A DNA stretch of 64,000 bases, from NCBI RefSeq assembly GCF_023856365.1, contig NW_026042722.1, positions 1-64,000 of the forward strand, in the 5' to 3' direction. This document shows, one piece after another, positions 25,214-38,284 of this stretch; the stretch's first letter is position 1, and the number at the start of each line of letters is the position of its first letter. A program made the position numbers and the translations under genes. Source of the stretch: Brienomyrus brachyistius (Eukaryota > Chordata > Actinopteri > Osteoglossiformes > Mormyridae). The notes beneath the pieces were generated by a model that saw nothing but the letters and a program-made list of their open reading frames with translations, was not told where the DNA came from and ran no database searches.

Positions 25214-26651
25214 TCCCATCCAGGCTGTTCCCAGTGCCCTGTGATGGACTGGCATCCCGTCCAGGCTGTAACCCAGCCCTGTGCCCTGTGATAGACTGGC
25301 ATCCCGTCCAGGGTGTCCCCCAGCCCCGTGCCCTGTGATGGACTGGCATCGCATCCAGGCTGTACCCTGTGCCCTGTGATGCACTGGCATCCCGTCCAGG
25401 GTGTCCATCAGCCCTGTGCCCGATGATGGGCTGGCATCCCGGCCAGGCTGTACCCCTAGCCCTGTGCCCTGTGATGGAGTGGCATCTCATCCAGGGTGTC
25501 CCCCTGCCCTGTGCCCTGTGATGGACTGGCATCCCGTCCAGGCTGTACCCCAGCCCTGTGCCCTGTGATGGACTGGCATCCCATGCAGGTTGTCCCACAG
25601 CCCTGTGCCTGCGATGGACTGGTATCCCATCTAGGTTGTTACCCAGCACCGTGCCCTGCGATGGACTGGCATCCCGTCTAGGTTGTACCCCAGCACCCTG
25701 CCCTGCGATGGACTGGCATCCCGCCCAGGGTGTCCCTCAGCCCTGTGCCCTGCGATGGACTGGCATCCCTTCCAGGCTGTACCCTGTGCCCTGTGATGGA
25801 CTGGCATCCCGTCCATGGTGTCCCCCAACCCCGCGCCCTGTGATGGACTGGCATCCTGTCCAGGCTGTACCCCAGACCTGTGCCCTGCGATGGACTGGCA
25901 TCCCATCCAGGCTGTTCCCAGTGCCCTGTGATGGACTGGCATCCCGTCCAGGCTGTAACCCAGCCCTGTGCCCTGTGATAGACTGGCATCCCGTCCAGGG
26001 TGTCCCCCAGCCCCGTGCCCTGTGATGGACTGGCATCGCATCCAGGCTGTACCCTGTGCCCTGTGATGCACTGGCATCCCGTCCAGGGTGTCCATCAGCC
26101 CTGTGCCCGATGATGGGCTGGCATCCCGGCCAGGCTGTACCCCTAGCCCTGTGCCCTGTGATGGAGTGGCATCTCATCCAGGGTGTCCCCCTGCCCTGTG
26201 CCCTGTGATGGACTGGCATCCCGTCCAGGCTGTACCCCAGCCCTGTGCCCTGTGATGGACTGGCATCCCATGCAGGTTGTCCCACAGCCCTGTGCCTGCG
26301 ATGGACTGGTATCCCATCTAGGTTGTTACCCAGCACCGTGCCCTGCGATGGACTGGCATCCCGTCTAGGTTGTACCCCAGCACCCTGCCCTGCGATGGAC
26401 TGGCATCCCGTCCAGGGTGTCCCTCAGCCCTGTGCCCTGCGATGGACTGGCATCCCTTCCAGGCTGTACCCTGTGCCCTGTGATGGACTGGCATCCCGTC
26501 CATGGTGTCCCCCAACCCCGCGCCCTGTGATGGACTGGCATCCTGTCCAGGCTGTACCCCAGACCTGTGCCCTGCGATGGACTGGCATCCCATCCAGGCT
26601 GTTCCCAGTGCCCTGTGATGGACTGGCATCCCGTCCAGGCTGTACCCCAGC
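25214..26651 (+). repeat. 687-bp tandem pair inside the second superunit
   Basis: This matches 8,450-9,887 at 16,764 bp and 15,285-16,722 at 9,929 bp, with the internal spacing of 687 bp kept. Confidence 0.76.
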
Positions 26652-27199
26652 CCTGTGCCCTGTGATAGACTGGCATCCCGTGCAGGGTGTCCCACAGCCC
26701 TGTGCCCTGCGATGGACTGGCATCCCGTCCATGGTGTCCCCCAGCCCCGTGCCCTGTGATGGACTGGCATCCCATTCAGGCTGTACCCTGTGCCCTGTGA
26801 TGCACTGGCATCCCGTCCAGGGTGTCCCACAGCCCTGTGCCCTGCGATGGACTGGCATCCCGTCCAGGGTGCACCCCAGCCCTATGCCCTGTGATGGACT
26901 GGCAACCCGTCCGGGGAGTCCCCCAGCCCTGTCCCCTGCGATGGACTGGCATCCCATCCAGGCTGTACCCCAGCCCTGTGCCCTATGATGGAATGGCCTC
27001 CCGTCCAGGGTGTCCCACAGCCCTGTGCCTTGCGATGTATTGGCATCCCGTCCAGGATGTATCCCAGCCCTCTGCCCTGCGATGGACTGGCATCCCATCC
27101 AGGGTGTCCCCCAGCCCCGTGCCCTGTGATGGACTGGCATTCCATCCAGGCTGTACCCTGTGCCCTGTGATGCACTGGCATCCCGTCCAGGGTGTCCCC

Positions 27200-29124
27200 C
27201 AGCCCCGTGCCCTGTGATGCACTGGAAACCCGTCCAGGGAGTCTCCCAGCCCTGTGCCCTGCGATGGACAGGCATCCCGTCCAGGCTGTACCTCAGCCCT
27301 GTGCCCTGCGATGGACTGGCATCCCGTGCAGGGTGTCCCACGCCCAGTGCCCTGCGATGGACTGGCATCCCATCCAGGTTGTACCCCAGCCCTGTGCCCT
27401 GTGATGGACTGGCATCCCGTGCAGGGTGTCCCACAGCCCTGTGCCCTGCGATGGACTGGCATCCCATCAAGGCTGTACCCCAGCCCAGTGCCCTGCGATG
27501 GACTGGCATCCCGTCCAGGGTGTCCCTCAGCCCTGTGCCCTGCAATGGACTGGCATCCCTTCCAGGCTGTACCCTGTGCCCTGTGATGGACTGGCATCCC
27601 GTCCAGGATGTCCCCCAGCCCCGCGCCCTGTGATGGACTGTCATCCTGTCCAGGCTGTACCCCAGCCCAGTGCCCTGCGATGGACTGGTATCCCATCCAG
27701 GCTGTTCCCAGTGCCCTTTGATGGACTGGCATCGCGTCCAGGCTGTACCTCAGCCCCATGCCCTGTAATGGACTGGCATCCCATCCAGGCTGAACCCTCT
27801 GCCCTGTGATGGACGGGCATCCCATCTAAGCTGTACCCCAGCCCAGTGCCCTGTCATGGACATGCATCCCGTCCAGGGTGTCCCCCAGCCCTGTGCGCTG
27901 TGATGGACTGGCATCCCATCCAGGGTGTACCCCAGCCCCGTGCCCAGTGATGGACTGGCAACCCATCCAGGGAGTCCGCCAGCCCTGTTCCCTGCGATGG
28001 ACAGGCATCCCGTCCAGGCTGTACCTCAGCCCTGTGCCCTGCGATGGACTGGCATCCCATCCAGGCTGTACCCCAGCCCTGTGCCCTGTGATGGACTGGC
28101 ATCCCGTGCAGGGTGTCCCACAGCCCTGTGCCTTGCGATGGATTGGCATCCCGTCCAGGATGTATCCCAGCCCTCTGCCCTGCGATGGACTGGCATCCCA
28201 TCCAGGGTGTCCCCCAGCCCCGTGCCCTGTGATGGACTGGCATTCCATCCAGGCTGTACCCTGTGCCCTGAGATGCACTGGCATCCCGTCCAGGGTGTCC
28301 ACCAGAACTGTGCTCTGTGATGGACTGGCATCCCATCCAGGCTGTACCCCAGCCCTGTGCCCTGCGATGGACTGGCCTCCCGTCCAGGGTGTCCCCCAGC
28401 CCCGTGCCCTGCGATGGACCGGAATCCCATCCAGGCTGTCCCCCAGCCCCGTGCCCTGCGATGGACCGGAATCCCATCCAGGCTGTCCCTCAGCCCTGTG
28501 CCCTGCGATGGACTGGCATCCCATCCAGGCTGTACCCTGTGCCTTGCGATGGACTGGCATCGCATCCAGGCTGTACCCCAGCCCTGTGCCCTGTGATGGA
28601 CTGGCATCCCGTGCAGGGTGTCCCACAGCCCTGTGCCCTGCGATGGACTGGCCTCCCGTCCAGGGTGTCCCACAGCCCTGTGCCTTGCGATGGATTGGCA
28701 TCCCGTCCAGGATGTATCCCAGCCCTCTGCCCTGCGATGGACTGGCATCCCATCCAGGGTGTCCCCCAGCCCCGTGCCCTGTGATGGACTGGCATTCCAT
28801 CCAGGCTGTACCCTGTGCCCTGTGATGCACTGGCATCCCGTCCAGGGTGTCCCCCAGCCCTGTGTTCTGTGATGGACTGGCATCCCGTCCAGGGTGTCAC
28901 CCAGCCCTGTGCCCTGCGATGGACAGGCATCCGGTCCAGGCTGTACCCCAGCCCTGTGCCCTGCGATGGACTGGCATCCCATCCAGGCTGTACCCCAGCC
29001 CTGTGACCTGTGATGGACTGGCATCCCGTGCAGGGTGTCCCACATCCCTGTGCCCTGCGATGGACTGGCCTCCCGTCCAGGGTGTCCCCCAGCCCTGTGC
29101 CCTGCGATGGACCGGAATCCCATC
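27200..29124 (+). repeat. Mosaic block between higher-order domains
   Basis: The stretch is still made only of 47/41-bp monomers, but the order is a patchwork. About 27,340-27,850 resembles the GTCATGGACATG-proximal block (landmark at 27,853). About 28,340-28,520 carries the distinctive GATGGACCGGAATCCC monomers. The part from about 28,300 onward reappears from about 52,600. A nine-monomer stretch of 417 bp (8 of 47 and 1 of 41) found in the 53-kb copy is absent here, which explains the change in spacing from 24,285 to 24,702 bp. I see no non-repeat DNA. Confidence 0.72.
28413..28506 (+). repeat. Paired GATGGACCGG monomers (local 47-bp duplication)
   Basis: GATGGACCGGAATCCC starts at 28,413 and 28,460, 47 bp apart. 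The same pair is at 52,698 and 52,745. The variant occurs singly near 29,107, 49,492, 52,017 and 53,809. GATGGACCGG replaces the usual GATGGACTGG, so this variant is a useful landmark. Confidence 0.85.
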
Positions 29125-31334
29125 CAGGCTGTCCCTCAGCCCTGTGCCCTGCGATGGACTGGCATCCCATTCATGCTGTACCCTGTGCCTTGCGATGGAC
29201 TGGTATCCCGTCCAGGTTGTACCCCAGCACCCTGCCCTGCGATGGACTGGCATCCCGTCCAGGGTGTCCCTCAGCCCTGTGCCTTGCGATGGACTGGCAT
29301 CCCTTCCAGGCTGTACCCTGTGCCCTCTGATGGACTGGCATCCCGTCCAGGGTGTTTCCCAACCCCGCGCCCTGTGATGGACTGGCATCCTGTCCAGGCT
29401 GTACCCCAGACCTGTGCCCTGCGATGGACTGGCATCACATCCAGGCTGTTCCCAGTGCCCTGTGATGGACTGGCATCCCGTCCAGGCTGTACCCCAGCCC
29501 TGTGCCCTGTGATACACTGGCATCCCGTGCAGGGTGTCCCACAGCCCTGTGCCCTGCGATGGACTGGTATCCCATCCAGGTTGTACCCCAGCCCTTTGCA
29601 CTGTGATGGACTGGCACCCCGTGCAGGTTGTACCCCAGCACCCTGCCCTGCGATGGACTGGCATCCCGTCCAGGGTGTCCCTCAGCCCTGTGCCCTGCGA
29701 TGGACTGGCATCCCGTCCAGGGTGTCACCCAGCCCTGTGATGGACTAGCATCCCGTCCAGGGTGTCCCCCAGCCCCGCGCCCTGTGATGGACTGGCATCC
29801 TCTCCAGGCTGTACCCCAGACCTGTGCCCTGCGATGGACTGGCATCCCATCCAGGCTGTTCCCAGTGCCCTGTGATGGACTGGAATCCCGTCCAGGCTGT
29901 ACCCCAGCCCTGTGCCCTGTGGTAGACTGGCATCCCGTCCAGGGTGTCCCCCAGCCCCGTGCCCTGTGATGGACTGGCATCGCATCCAGGCTGTACCCTG
30001 TGCCCTGTGATGCACTGGCATCCCGTCCAGGGTGTCCATCAGCCCTGTGCCCGATGATGGGCTGGCATCCCGGCCAGGCTGTACCCCTAGCCCTGTGCCC
30101 TGTGATGGAGTGGCATCCCATCCAGGGTGTCCCCCTGCCCTGTGCCCTGTGATGGACTGGCATCCCGTCCAGGCTGTACCCCAGCCCTGTGCCCTGTGAT
30201 GGACTGGCATCCCATGCAGGCTGTTCCCAGTGCCCTGTGATGGACTGGCATCCCATCCAGGCTGTACCCCAGCCCTGTGCCCTGTGATGGACTGGCATCC
30301 CATGCAGGTTGTCCCAAAGCCCTGTGCCATGCGATGGACTGGCATCCCATCCAGGGTGTCCCCCAGCCCTGTGCCCTGCGATGGACTGGCATCCCATCCA
30401 GGCTGTACCCCAGCCCTGTGCCCAGTGATGGACTGGCATCCCATCCAGGTTGTTACCCAGCACCGTGCCCTGCGATGGACTGGCATCCCGTCCAGGTTGT
30501 ACCCCAGCACCCTGCCCTGCGATGGACTGGCATCCCGTCCAGGGTGTCCCTCAGCCCTGTGCCCTGCGATGGACTGGCATCCCTTCCAGGCTGTACCCTG
30601 TGCCCTCTGATGGACTTGCATCCCGTCCAGGGTGTCCCCCAACCCCGCGCCCTGTGATGGACTGGCATCCTGTCCAGGCTGTACCCCAGACCTGTGCCCT
30701 GCGATGGACTGGCATCCCATCCAGGCTGTTCCCAGTGCCCTGTGATGGACTGGCATCCCGTCCAGGCTGTACCCCAGCCCTGTGCCCTGTGATAGACTGG
30801 CATCCCATGCAGGGTGTCCCACAGCCCTGTGCCCTGCGATGGACTGGCATCCCATCCAGGTTGTACCCCAGCCCTGTGCCCTGTGATGGACTGGCATCCC
30901 GTGCAGGGTGTCCCACAGCCCTGTGCCCTGCGATGGACTGGCATCCCATCAAGGCTGTACCCCAGCCCAGTGCCCTGCGATGGACTGGCATCCCGTCCAG
31001 GGTGTCCCTCAGCCCTGTGCCCTGCAATGGACTGGCATCCCTTCCAGGCTGTACCCTGTGCCCTGTGATGGACTGGCATCCCGTCCAGGGTGTCCCCCAG
31101 CCCCGCGCCCTGTGATGGACTGTCATCCTATCCAGGCTGTACCCCAGCCCTGTGCCCTGCGATGGACTGGTATCCCATCCAGGCTGTTCCCAGTTCCCTG
31201 TGATGGACTGGCATCGCGTCCAGGCTGTACCTCAGCCCCATGCCCTGTAATGGACTGGCATCCCATCCAGGCTGAACCCTCTGCCCTGTGATGGACGGGC
31301 ATCCCATCTAAGCTGTACCCCAGCCCAGTGCCCT
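29125..31334 (+). repeat. Block repeated at 1-2,211 and 53,827-56,038
   Basis: This is the left part of a long segment whose order is repeated at a distance of 24,702 bp. It contains the TTTCCCAACCCC landmark near 29,355, the 40-bp GTCACCCAG monomer near 29,728, the GTCCCAAAGCCC monomer near 30,309 and a complete eight-monomer cassette after about 30,450. From about 30,450 it also matches 11,116 and 17,951 (distances 19,334 and 12,499 bp), so the same module was used in at least five places. Confidence 0.8.
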
Positions 31335-34300
31335 GTCATGGACATGCATCCCGTCCAGGGTGTCCCCCAGCCCTGTGCGCTGTGATGGACTGGCATCCCA
31401 TCCAGGGTGTACCCCAGCCCCGTGCCCTGTGATGGACTGGCAACCCGTCCAGGGAGTCCCCCAGCCCTGTGCCCTGCGATGGACAGGCATCCCGTCCAGG
31501 CTGTACCTCAGCCCTGTGCTCTGCGATGGACTGGCATCCTGTCCAGGCTGTACCCCAGACCTCTGCCCTGCGATGGACTGGCATCCCATCCAGGGTGTCC
31601 CCCAGCCCTGTACCCTGTGATGGACTGGCATCCCATCCAGGGTGTCCCCCAGCCCTGTGCCATGCGATGGACTGGCATCCCATCCAGGGTGTCCCCCAGC
31701 CCTGTGCCCTGCGATGGACTGGCATCCAATCCAGGCTGTACCCCAGCCCTGTACCCTGTGATGGACTGGCATCCCATCCAGGTTGTTACCCAGCACCGTG
31801 CCCTGCGATGGACTGGCATCCCGTCCAGGTTGTACCCCAGCATCCTGCCCTGCGATGGACTGGCATCCCGTCCAGGGTGTCCCTCAGCCCTGTGCCCTGC
31901 GATGGACTGGCATCCCGTCCAGGGTGTCCCCCAGCCCCGTGCCCTGTGATGGACTGGCATCGCATCCAGGCTGTACCCTGTGCCCTGTGATGCACTGGCA
32001 TCCCGTCCAGGGTGTCGATCAGCCCTGTGCCCGATGATGGGCTGGCATCCCGGCCAGGCTGTACCACTAGCCCTCTGCCCTGTGATGGAGTGGCATCCCA
32101 TCCAGGGTGTCCCCCTGCCCTGTGCCCTGTGATGGACTGGCATCCCGTACAGGCTGTACCCCAACCCTGTGCCCTGCGTTGGACTGGCATCCCATCCAGG
32201 CTGTTCCCAGTGCCCTGTGATGGACTGGCATCCCGTCCAGGCTGTACCCCAGCCCTGTGCCCTGTGATGGACTGGCATCCCATGCAGGTTGTCCCACAGC
32301 CCTGTGCCCTGCGATGGACTGGTATCCCATCTAGGTTGTTACCCAGCACCGTGCCCTGCGATGGACTGGCATCCCGTCTAGGTTGTACCCCAGCACCCTG
32401 CCCTGCGATGGACTGGCATCTCGTCCAGGGTGTCCCTCAGCCCTGTGCCCTGCGATGGACTGGCATCCCTTCCAGGCTGTACCCTGTGCCCTGTGATGGA
32501 CTGGCATCCCGTCCATGGTGTCCCCCAACCCCGCGCCCTGTGATGGACTGGCATCCTGTCCAGGCTGTACCTCAGACCTGTGCCCTGCGATGGACTGGCA
32601 TCCCATCCAGGCTGTTCCCAGTGCCCTGTGATGGACTGGCATCCCGTCCAGGCTGTACCCCAGCCCTGTGCCCTGTGATAGACTGGCATCCCGTGCAGGG
32701 TGTCCCACAGCCCTGTGCCCTGCGATGGACTGGCATCCCGTCCAGGGTGTCCCCCAGCCGCGTGCCCTGTGATGGACTGGCATCCCATCCAGGCTGTACC
32801 CTGTGCCCTGTGATGCACTGGCATCCCGTCCAGGGTTTCCCACAGCCCTGTGCCCTGCGATGGACTGGCATCCCGTCCAGGGTGTACCCCAGCCCTGTGC
32901 CCTGTGATGGACTGGCATCCCATCCAGGGTGTCCCCCAGCCCTGTGCCCTGTGATGGACTGGCATCCCATCCAGGGTGTCCCCCAGCCATGTGCCCTGCG
33001 AAGTACTGGCATCCCATCCAGGGTGTACCCCAGCCCCGTGCCCTGTGATGGACTGGCATCCCATCTAGGGTGTACCCCAGCCCCGTGCCCTGTGATGGAC
33101 TGGCAACACGTCCGGGGAGTCCCTCAGCCCTGTGCCCTGCGATTGACAGGCATCCCGTCCAGGCTGTACCTCAGCCCTGTGCCCTGCGATGGACTGGCAT
33201 CCCATCCAGGCTGTACCCCAGCCCTGTGCCCTATGATGGACTGGCATCCCGTGCAGGGTGTCCAACAGCCCTGTGCCTTGCGATGGATTGGCATTCCGTC
33301 CAGGATGTATCCCTGCCCTGTGCCCTGTGATGGACTGGCATCCCGTACAGGCTGTACCCCAACCCTGTGCCCTGCATTGGACTGGTATCCCGTCCAGGCT
33401 GTACCCCAGCCCTGTGCCCTGCGATGTACTGGCATCCCGTCCAGGGTGTCCCCCAGCCCCGTGCCCTGTGATGGACTGGCATCCCATCCAGGCTGTACCC
33501 TGTGCCCTGTGATGCACTGGCATCCCGTCCAGGGTGTCCATCAGCCCTGTGCCCTATGATGGGCTGGCATCCCGGCCAGGGTGTCCCTCAGCCCTGTGCC
33601 CTGCGATGGACTGGCATCCCATCCAGGGTGTCCCCTAGCCCTGTGCCCTGTGATGGAGTGGCATCCCATCCAGGGTGCCCCCCAGCCCTGTGCCCTGTGA
33701 TGTACTGGCATCCTGTCCAGGGTGTCCCCCTGCCCTCTGCCCTGCGATGGACAGGCATCCCGTACAGGCTGTACCCCAGCCCTGTGCCCTGCGTTGGACT
33801 GGCATCCCATCCAGGCTGTTCCCAGTGCCCTGTGATGGACTGGCATTCTGTCCAGGCTGTACCCCAGCTCTGTGCCCTGTGATGGACTGGCATCCCATGC
33901 AGGGTGTCCCACAGCCCTGTGCCCTGCAATGGACAGGTATCCCATCCAGGTTGTTACCCAGCACCGTGCCCTTCGATGGACTGGCATCCCGTCCAGGTTG
34001 TACCCCAGCACCCTGCCCTGCGATGGACTGGCATCCCGTCCTGGGTGTCCCTCAGCCCTGTGCCCTGCGATGGACTGGCATCCCTTCCAGGCTGTACCCT
34101 GTGCCCTGCGATGGACTGGCATCCCGTCCAGGGTGTCCCTCAGCCCTGTGCCCTGCGATGGACTGGCATCCCTTCCAGGCTGTACCCTGTGCCCTCTGAT
34201 GGACTTGCATCCCGTCCAGGGTGTCCCCCAACCCCGCGCCCTGTGATGGACTGGCATCCTGTCCAGGCTGTACCCCAGACCTGTGCCCTGCGATGGACTG

Positions 34301-34923
34301 GCATCCCATCCAGGCTGTTCCCAGTGCCCTGTGATGGACTGGCATCCCGTCCAGGCTGTACCCCAGCCCTGTGCCCTGTGATAGACTGGCATCCCATGCA
34401 GGGTGTCCCACAGCCCTGTGCCCTGCGATGGACTGGCATCCCATCCAGATTGTACCCCAGCCCTGTTCCCTGTGATGGACTGGCATCCCGTGCAGGGTGT
34501 CCCACAGCCCTGTGCCCTGCGATGGACTGGCATCCCATCAAGGCTGTACCCCAGCCCAGTGCCCTGCGATGGACTGGCATCCCGTCCAGGGTGTCCCTCA
34601 GCCCTGTGCCCTGCAATGGACTGGCATCCCTTCCAGGCTGTACCCTGTGCCCTGTGATGGACTGGCATCCCGTCCAGGGTGTCCCCCAGCCCCGCGCCCT
34701 GTGATGGACTGTCATCCTGTCCAGGCTGTACCCCAGCCCTGTGCCCTGCGATGGACTGGTATCCCATCCAGGCTGTTCCCAGTTCCCTGTGATGGACTGG
34801 CATCGCGTCCAGGCTGTACCTCAGCCCCATGCCCTGTAATGGACTGGCATCCCATCCAGGCTGAACCCTCTGCCCTGTGATGGACGGGCATCCCATCTAA
34901 GCTGTACCCCAGCCCAGTGCCCT
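31335..34923 (+). repeat. 3,589-bp higher-order repeat, copy 1
   Basis: The unit is bounded by GTCATGGACATG at 31,335 and 34,924. The order of variants is repeated at 56,039-59,626 (3,588 bp) and 59,627-63,203 (3,577 bp). Landmarks are GTGTCGATCAGCC near 32,015, GCGAAGTACTGG near 32,999, TGCGATTGACAGG near 33,140, CAATGGACAGG near 33,928 and GTGTCCTGGG-type CGTCCTGGGTGTCCC near 34,039. Two monomers read CCAGATTGTACC and CCCTGTTCCCTG near 34,446-34,470; the second mark returns near 62,745 but not near 59,165, so the 59.6-kb unit is the closer counterpart. Confidence 0.82.
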
Positions 34924-35690
34924 GTCATGGACATGCATCCCGTCCAGGGTGTCCCCCAGCCCTGTGCGCTGTGATGGACTGGCATCCCATCCAGGGTGTA
35001 CCCCAGCCCCGTGCCCTGTGATGGACTGGCAACCCGTCCAGGGAGTCCCCCAGCCCTGTGCCCTGCGATGGACAGGCATCCCGTCCAGGCTGTACCTCAG
35101 CCCTGTGCCCTGCGATGGACTGGCATCCTGTCCAGGCTGTACCCCAGACCTCTGCCCTGCGATGGACTGGCATCCCATCCAGGGTGTCCCCCAGCCCTGT
35201 ACCCTGTGATGGACTGGCATCCCATCCAGGGTGTCCCCCAGCCCTGTGCCATGCGATGGACTGGCATCCCATCCAGGGTGTCCCCCAGCCCTGTGCCCTG
35301 CGATGGACTGGCATCCAATCCAGGCTGTACCCCAGCCCTGTGCCCTGTGATGGACTGGCATCCCATCCAGGTTGTTACCCAGCACCGTGCCCTGCGATGG
35401 ACTGGCATCCCGTCCAGGTTGTACCCCAGCACCCTGCCCTGCGATGGACTGGCATCCCGTCCAGGGTGTCCCTCAGCCCTGTGCCCTGCGATGGACTGGC
35501 ATCCCGTCCAGGGTGTCCCCCAGCCCCGTGCCCTGTGATGGACTGGCATCGCATCCAGGCTGTACCCTGTGCCCTGTGATGCACTGGCATCCCGTCCAGG
35601 GTGTCCATCAGCCCTGTGCCCGATGATGGGCTGGCATCCCGGCCAGGCTGTACCACTAGCCCTCTGCCCTGTGATGGACTGGCATCCCGT
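34924..35690 (+). repeat. 3.59-kb higher-order repeat, truncated copy 2
   Basis: After GTCATGGACATG the order follows 31,335 for about 750 bp. It then jumps near 35,675 directly to the CGTCCTGGGTGTCCCTCAG monomer, skipping most of the unit. The same truncated arrangement, including the jump, returns at 63,204-64,000 where the window ends, so the truncation predates the 24.7-28.3 kb duplication. Confidence 0.78.
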
Positions 35691-35933
35691 CCTGGGTGTC
35701 CCTCAGCCCTGTGCCCTGCGATGGACTGGCATCCCTTCCAGGCTGTACCCTGTGCCCTGTGATGGACTGGCATCCCGTCCAGGGTGTCCCCCTGCCCCGC
35801 GCCCTGTGATAGACTGGCATCCTGTCCAGGCTGTACCCCAGCCCTGTGCCCTGCGATGGACTGGCATCCCGTCCAGGGTGTCCCCCAGCCCCGTGCCCTG
35901 TGATGGACTGGCATCCCATCCAGGCTTTACCCT

Positions 35934-38270
35934 GTGCCCTGTGATGCACTGGCATCCCGTCCAGGGTGTCCATCAGCCCTGTGCCCTATGATGGGCTGGC
36001 ATCCCAGCCAGGGTGTCCCTCAGCCCTTTGCCCTGCGATGGACTGGCATCCCATCCAGGGTGTCCCCTAGCCCTGTGCCCTGTGATGGAGTGGCATCCCA
36101 TCCAGGGTACCCCCAAGCCCTGTGCCCTGTGATGGACTGGCATCCTGTCCAGGGTGTCCCCCTGCCCTCTGCCCTGCGATGGACAGGCATCCCGTACAGG
36201 CTGTACCCCAGCCCTGTGCCCTGCGTTGGACTGGCATCCCATCCAGGCTGTTCCCCAGCCCTGTGCCCTGTGATGGACTGGCATCCCATGCAGGGTGTCC
36301 CACAGCCCTGTGCCCTGCGATGGACTGGTATCCCATCCAGGTTGTTACCCAGCACCGTGCCCTGCGATGGACTGGCATCCCGTCCAGGTTGTACCCCAGC
36401 ACCCTGCCCTGCGATGGACTGGCATCCCGTCCAGGGTGTCCCTCAGCCCTGTGCCCTGCGATGGACTGGCATCCTGTCCAGGCTGTACCCCAGACCTCTG
36501 CCCTGCGATGGACTGGCATCCCATCCAGGGTGTCCCCCAGCCCTGTACCCTGTGATGGACTGGCATCCCATCCAGGGTGTCCCCCAGCCCTGTGCCATGC
36601 GATGGACTGGCATCCCATCCAGGGTGTCCCCCAGCCCTGTGCCCTGCGATGGACTGGCATCCAATCCAGGCTGTACCCTAGCCCTGTGCCCTGTGATGGA
36701 CTGGCATCCCATCCAGGTTGTTACCCAGCACCGTGCCCTGCGATGGACTGGCATCCCGTCCAGGTTGTACCCCAGCACCCTGCCCTGCGATGGACTGGCA
36801 TCCCGTCCAGGGTGTCCCACAGCCCTGTGCCCTGCGATGGACTGGCATCCCGTCCAGGGTGTCCCCCAGCCCCGTGCCCTGTGATGGACTGGCATCGCAT
36901 CCAGGCTGTACCCTGTGCCCTGTGATGCACTGGCATCCCGTCCAGGGTGTCCATCAGCCCTGTGCCCGATGATGGGCTGGCATCCCGGCCAGGCTGTACC
37001 ACTAGCCCTCTGCCCTGTGATGGAGTGGCATCCCATCCAGGGTGTCCCCCTGCCCTGTGCCCTGTGATGGACTGGCATCCCGTACAGGCTGTACCCCAAC
37101 CCTGTGCCCTGCGTTGGACTGGCATCCCATCCAGGCTGTTCCCAGTGCCCTGTGATGGACTGGCATCCCGTCCAGGCTGTACCCCAGCCCTGTGCCCTGT
37201 GATGGACTGGCATCCCATGCAGGTTGTCCCACAGCCCTGTGCCCTGCGATGGACTGGTATCCCATCTAGGTTGTTACCCAGCACCGTGCCCTGCGATGGA
37301 CTGGCATCCCGTCTAGGTTGAACCCCAGCACCCTGCCCTGCGATGGACTGGCATCTCGTCCAGGGTGTCCCTCAGCCCTGTGCCCTGCGATGGACTGGCA
37401 TCCCTTCCAGGCTGTACCCTGTGCCCTGTGATGGACTGGCATCCCGTCCATGGTGTCCCCCAACCCCGCCCCCTGTGATGGACTGGCATCCTGTCCAGGC
37501 TGTACCTCAGACCTGTGCCCTGCGATGGACTGGCATCCCATCCAGGCTGTTCCCAGTGCCCTGTGATGGACTGGCATCCCGTCCAGGCTGTACCCCAGCC
37601 CTGTGCCCTGTGATAGACTGGCATCCCGTGCAGGGTGTCCCACAGCCCTGTGCCCTGCGATGGACTGGCATCCCGTCCAGGGTGTCCCCCAGCTGCGTGC
37701 CCTGTGATGGACTGGCATCCCATCCAGGCTGTACCCTGTGCCCTGTGATGCACTGGCATCCCGTCCAGGGTGTCCCACAGCCCTGTGCCCTGCGATGGAC
37801 TGGCATCCCGTCCAGGGTGTACCCCAGCCCTGTGCCCTGTGATGGACTGGCATCCCATCCAGGGTGTCCCCCAGCCCTGTGCCCTGTGATGGACTGGCAT
37901 CCCATCCAGGGTGTTCCCCAGCCATGTGCCCTGCGAAGGACTGGCATCCCATCCAGGGTGTACCCCAGCCCCGTGCCCTGTGATGGACTGGCATCCCATC
38001 TAGGGTGTACCCCAGCCCCGTGCCCTGTGATGGACTGGCAACCCGTCCGGGGAGTCCCCCAGCCCTGTGCCCTGCGATTGACAGGCATCCCGTCCAGGCT
38101 GTACCTCAGCCCTGTGCCCTGCGATGGACTGGCATCCCATCCAGGCTGTACCCCAGCCCTGTGCCCTATGATGGACTGGCATCCCGTGCAGGGTGTCCAA
38201 CAGCCCTGTGCCTTGCGATGGATTGGCATTCCGTCCAGGATGTATCCCTGCCCTGTGCCCTGTGATGGAC
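35934..38270 (+). repeat. Block matching about 20,169-22,500
   Basis: Variant order and rare words (CCCAGCCAGGGTGTCCC near 36,005, GGGTACCCCCAAGCCC near 36,107, CGTCTAGGTTGAACCCC near 37,312, TGCGATTGACAGG near 38,080) match the 20.2-22.5 kb region at a nearly constant distance of 15,765-15,767 bp. At about 38,285 the order jumps from CATCCCGTACAGG to GTGTCCATCAGCC, a splice not seen in the related copies at 5,885, 22,505 and 33,345. Confidence 0.75.
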
Positions 38271-38284
38271 TGGCATCCCGTACA

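Larger units (their letters stand above)
18836..27200 (+). repeat. Superunit second copy, partial (matches 2,212 to about 10,440)
   Basis: The variant order follows 2,212-10,440 for about 8.3 kb. Offsets step from 16,624 to 16,670 at a duplicated monomer near 23,100, and to 16,764 after two further whole-monomer differences near 24,250 and 24,570. Around 27,250 the order leaves the superunit and enters a mosaic. In places this copy also resembles the 14.3-15.4 kb region at a distance of 9,929 bp, because the parent itself contains the 6.8-kb duplication. Confidence 0.78.
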
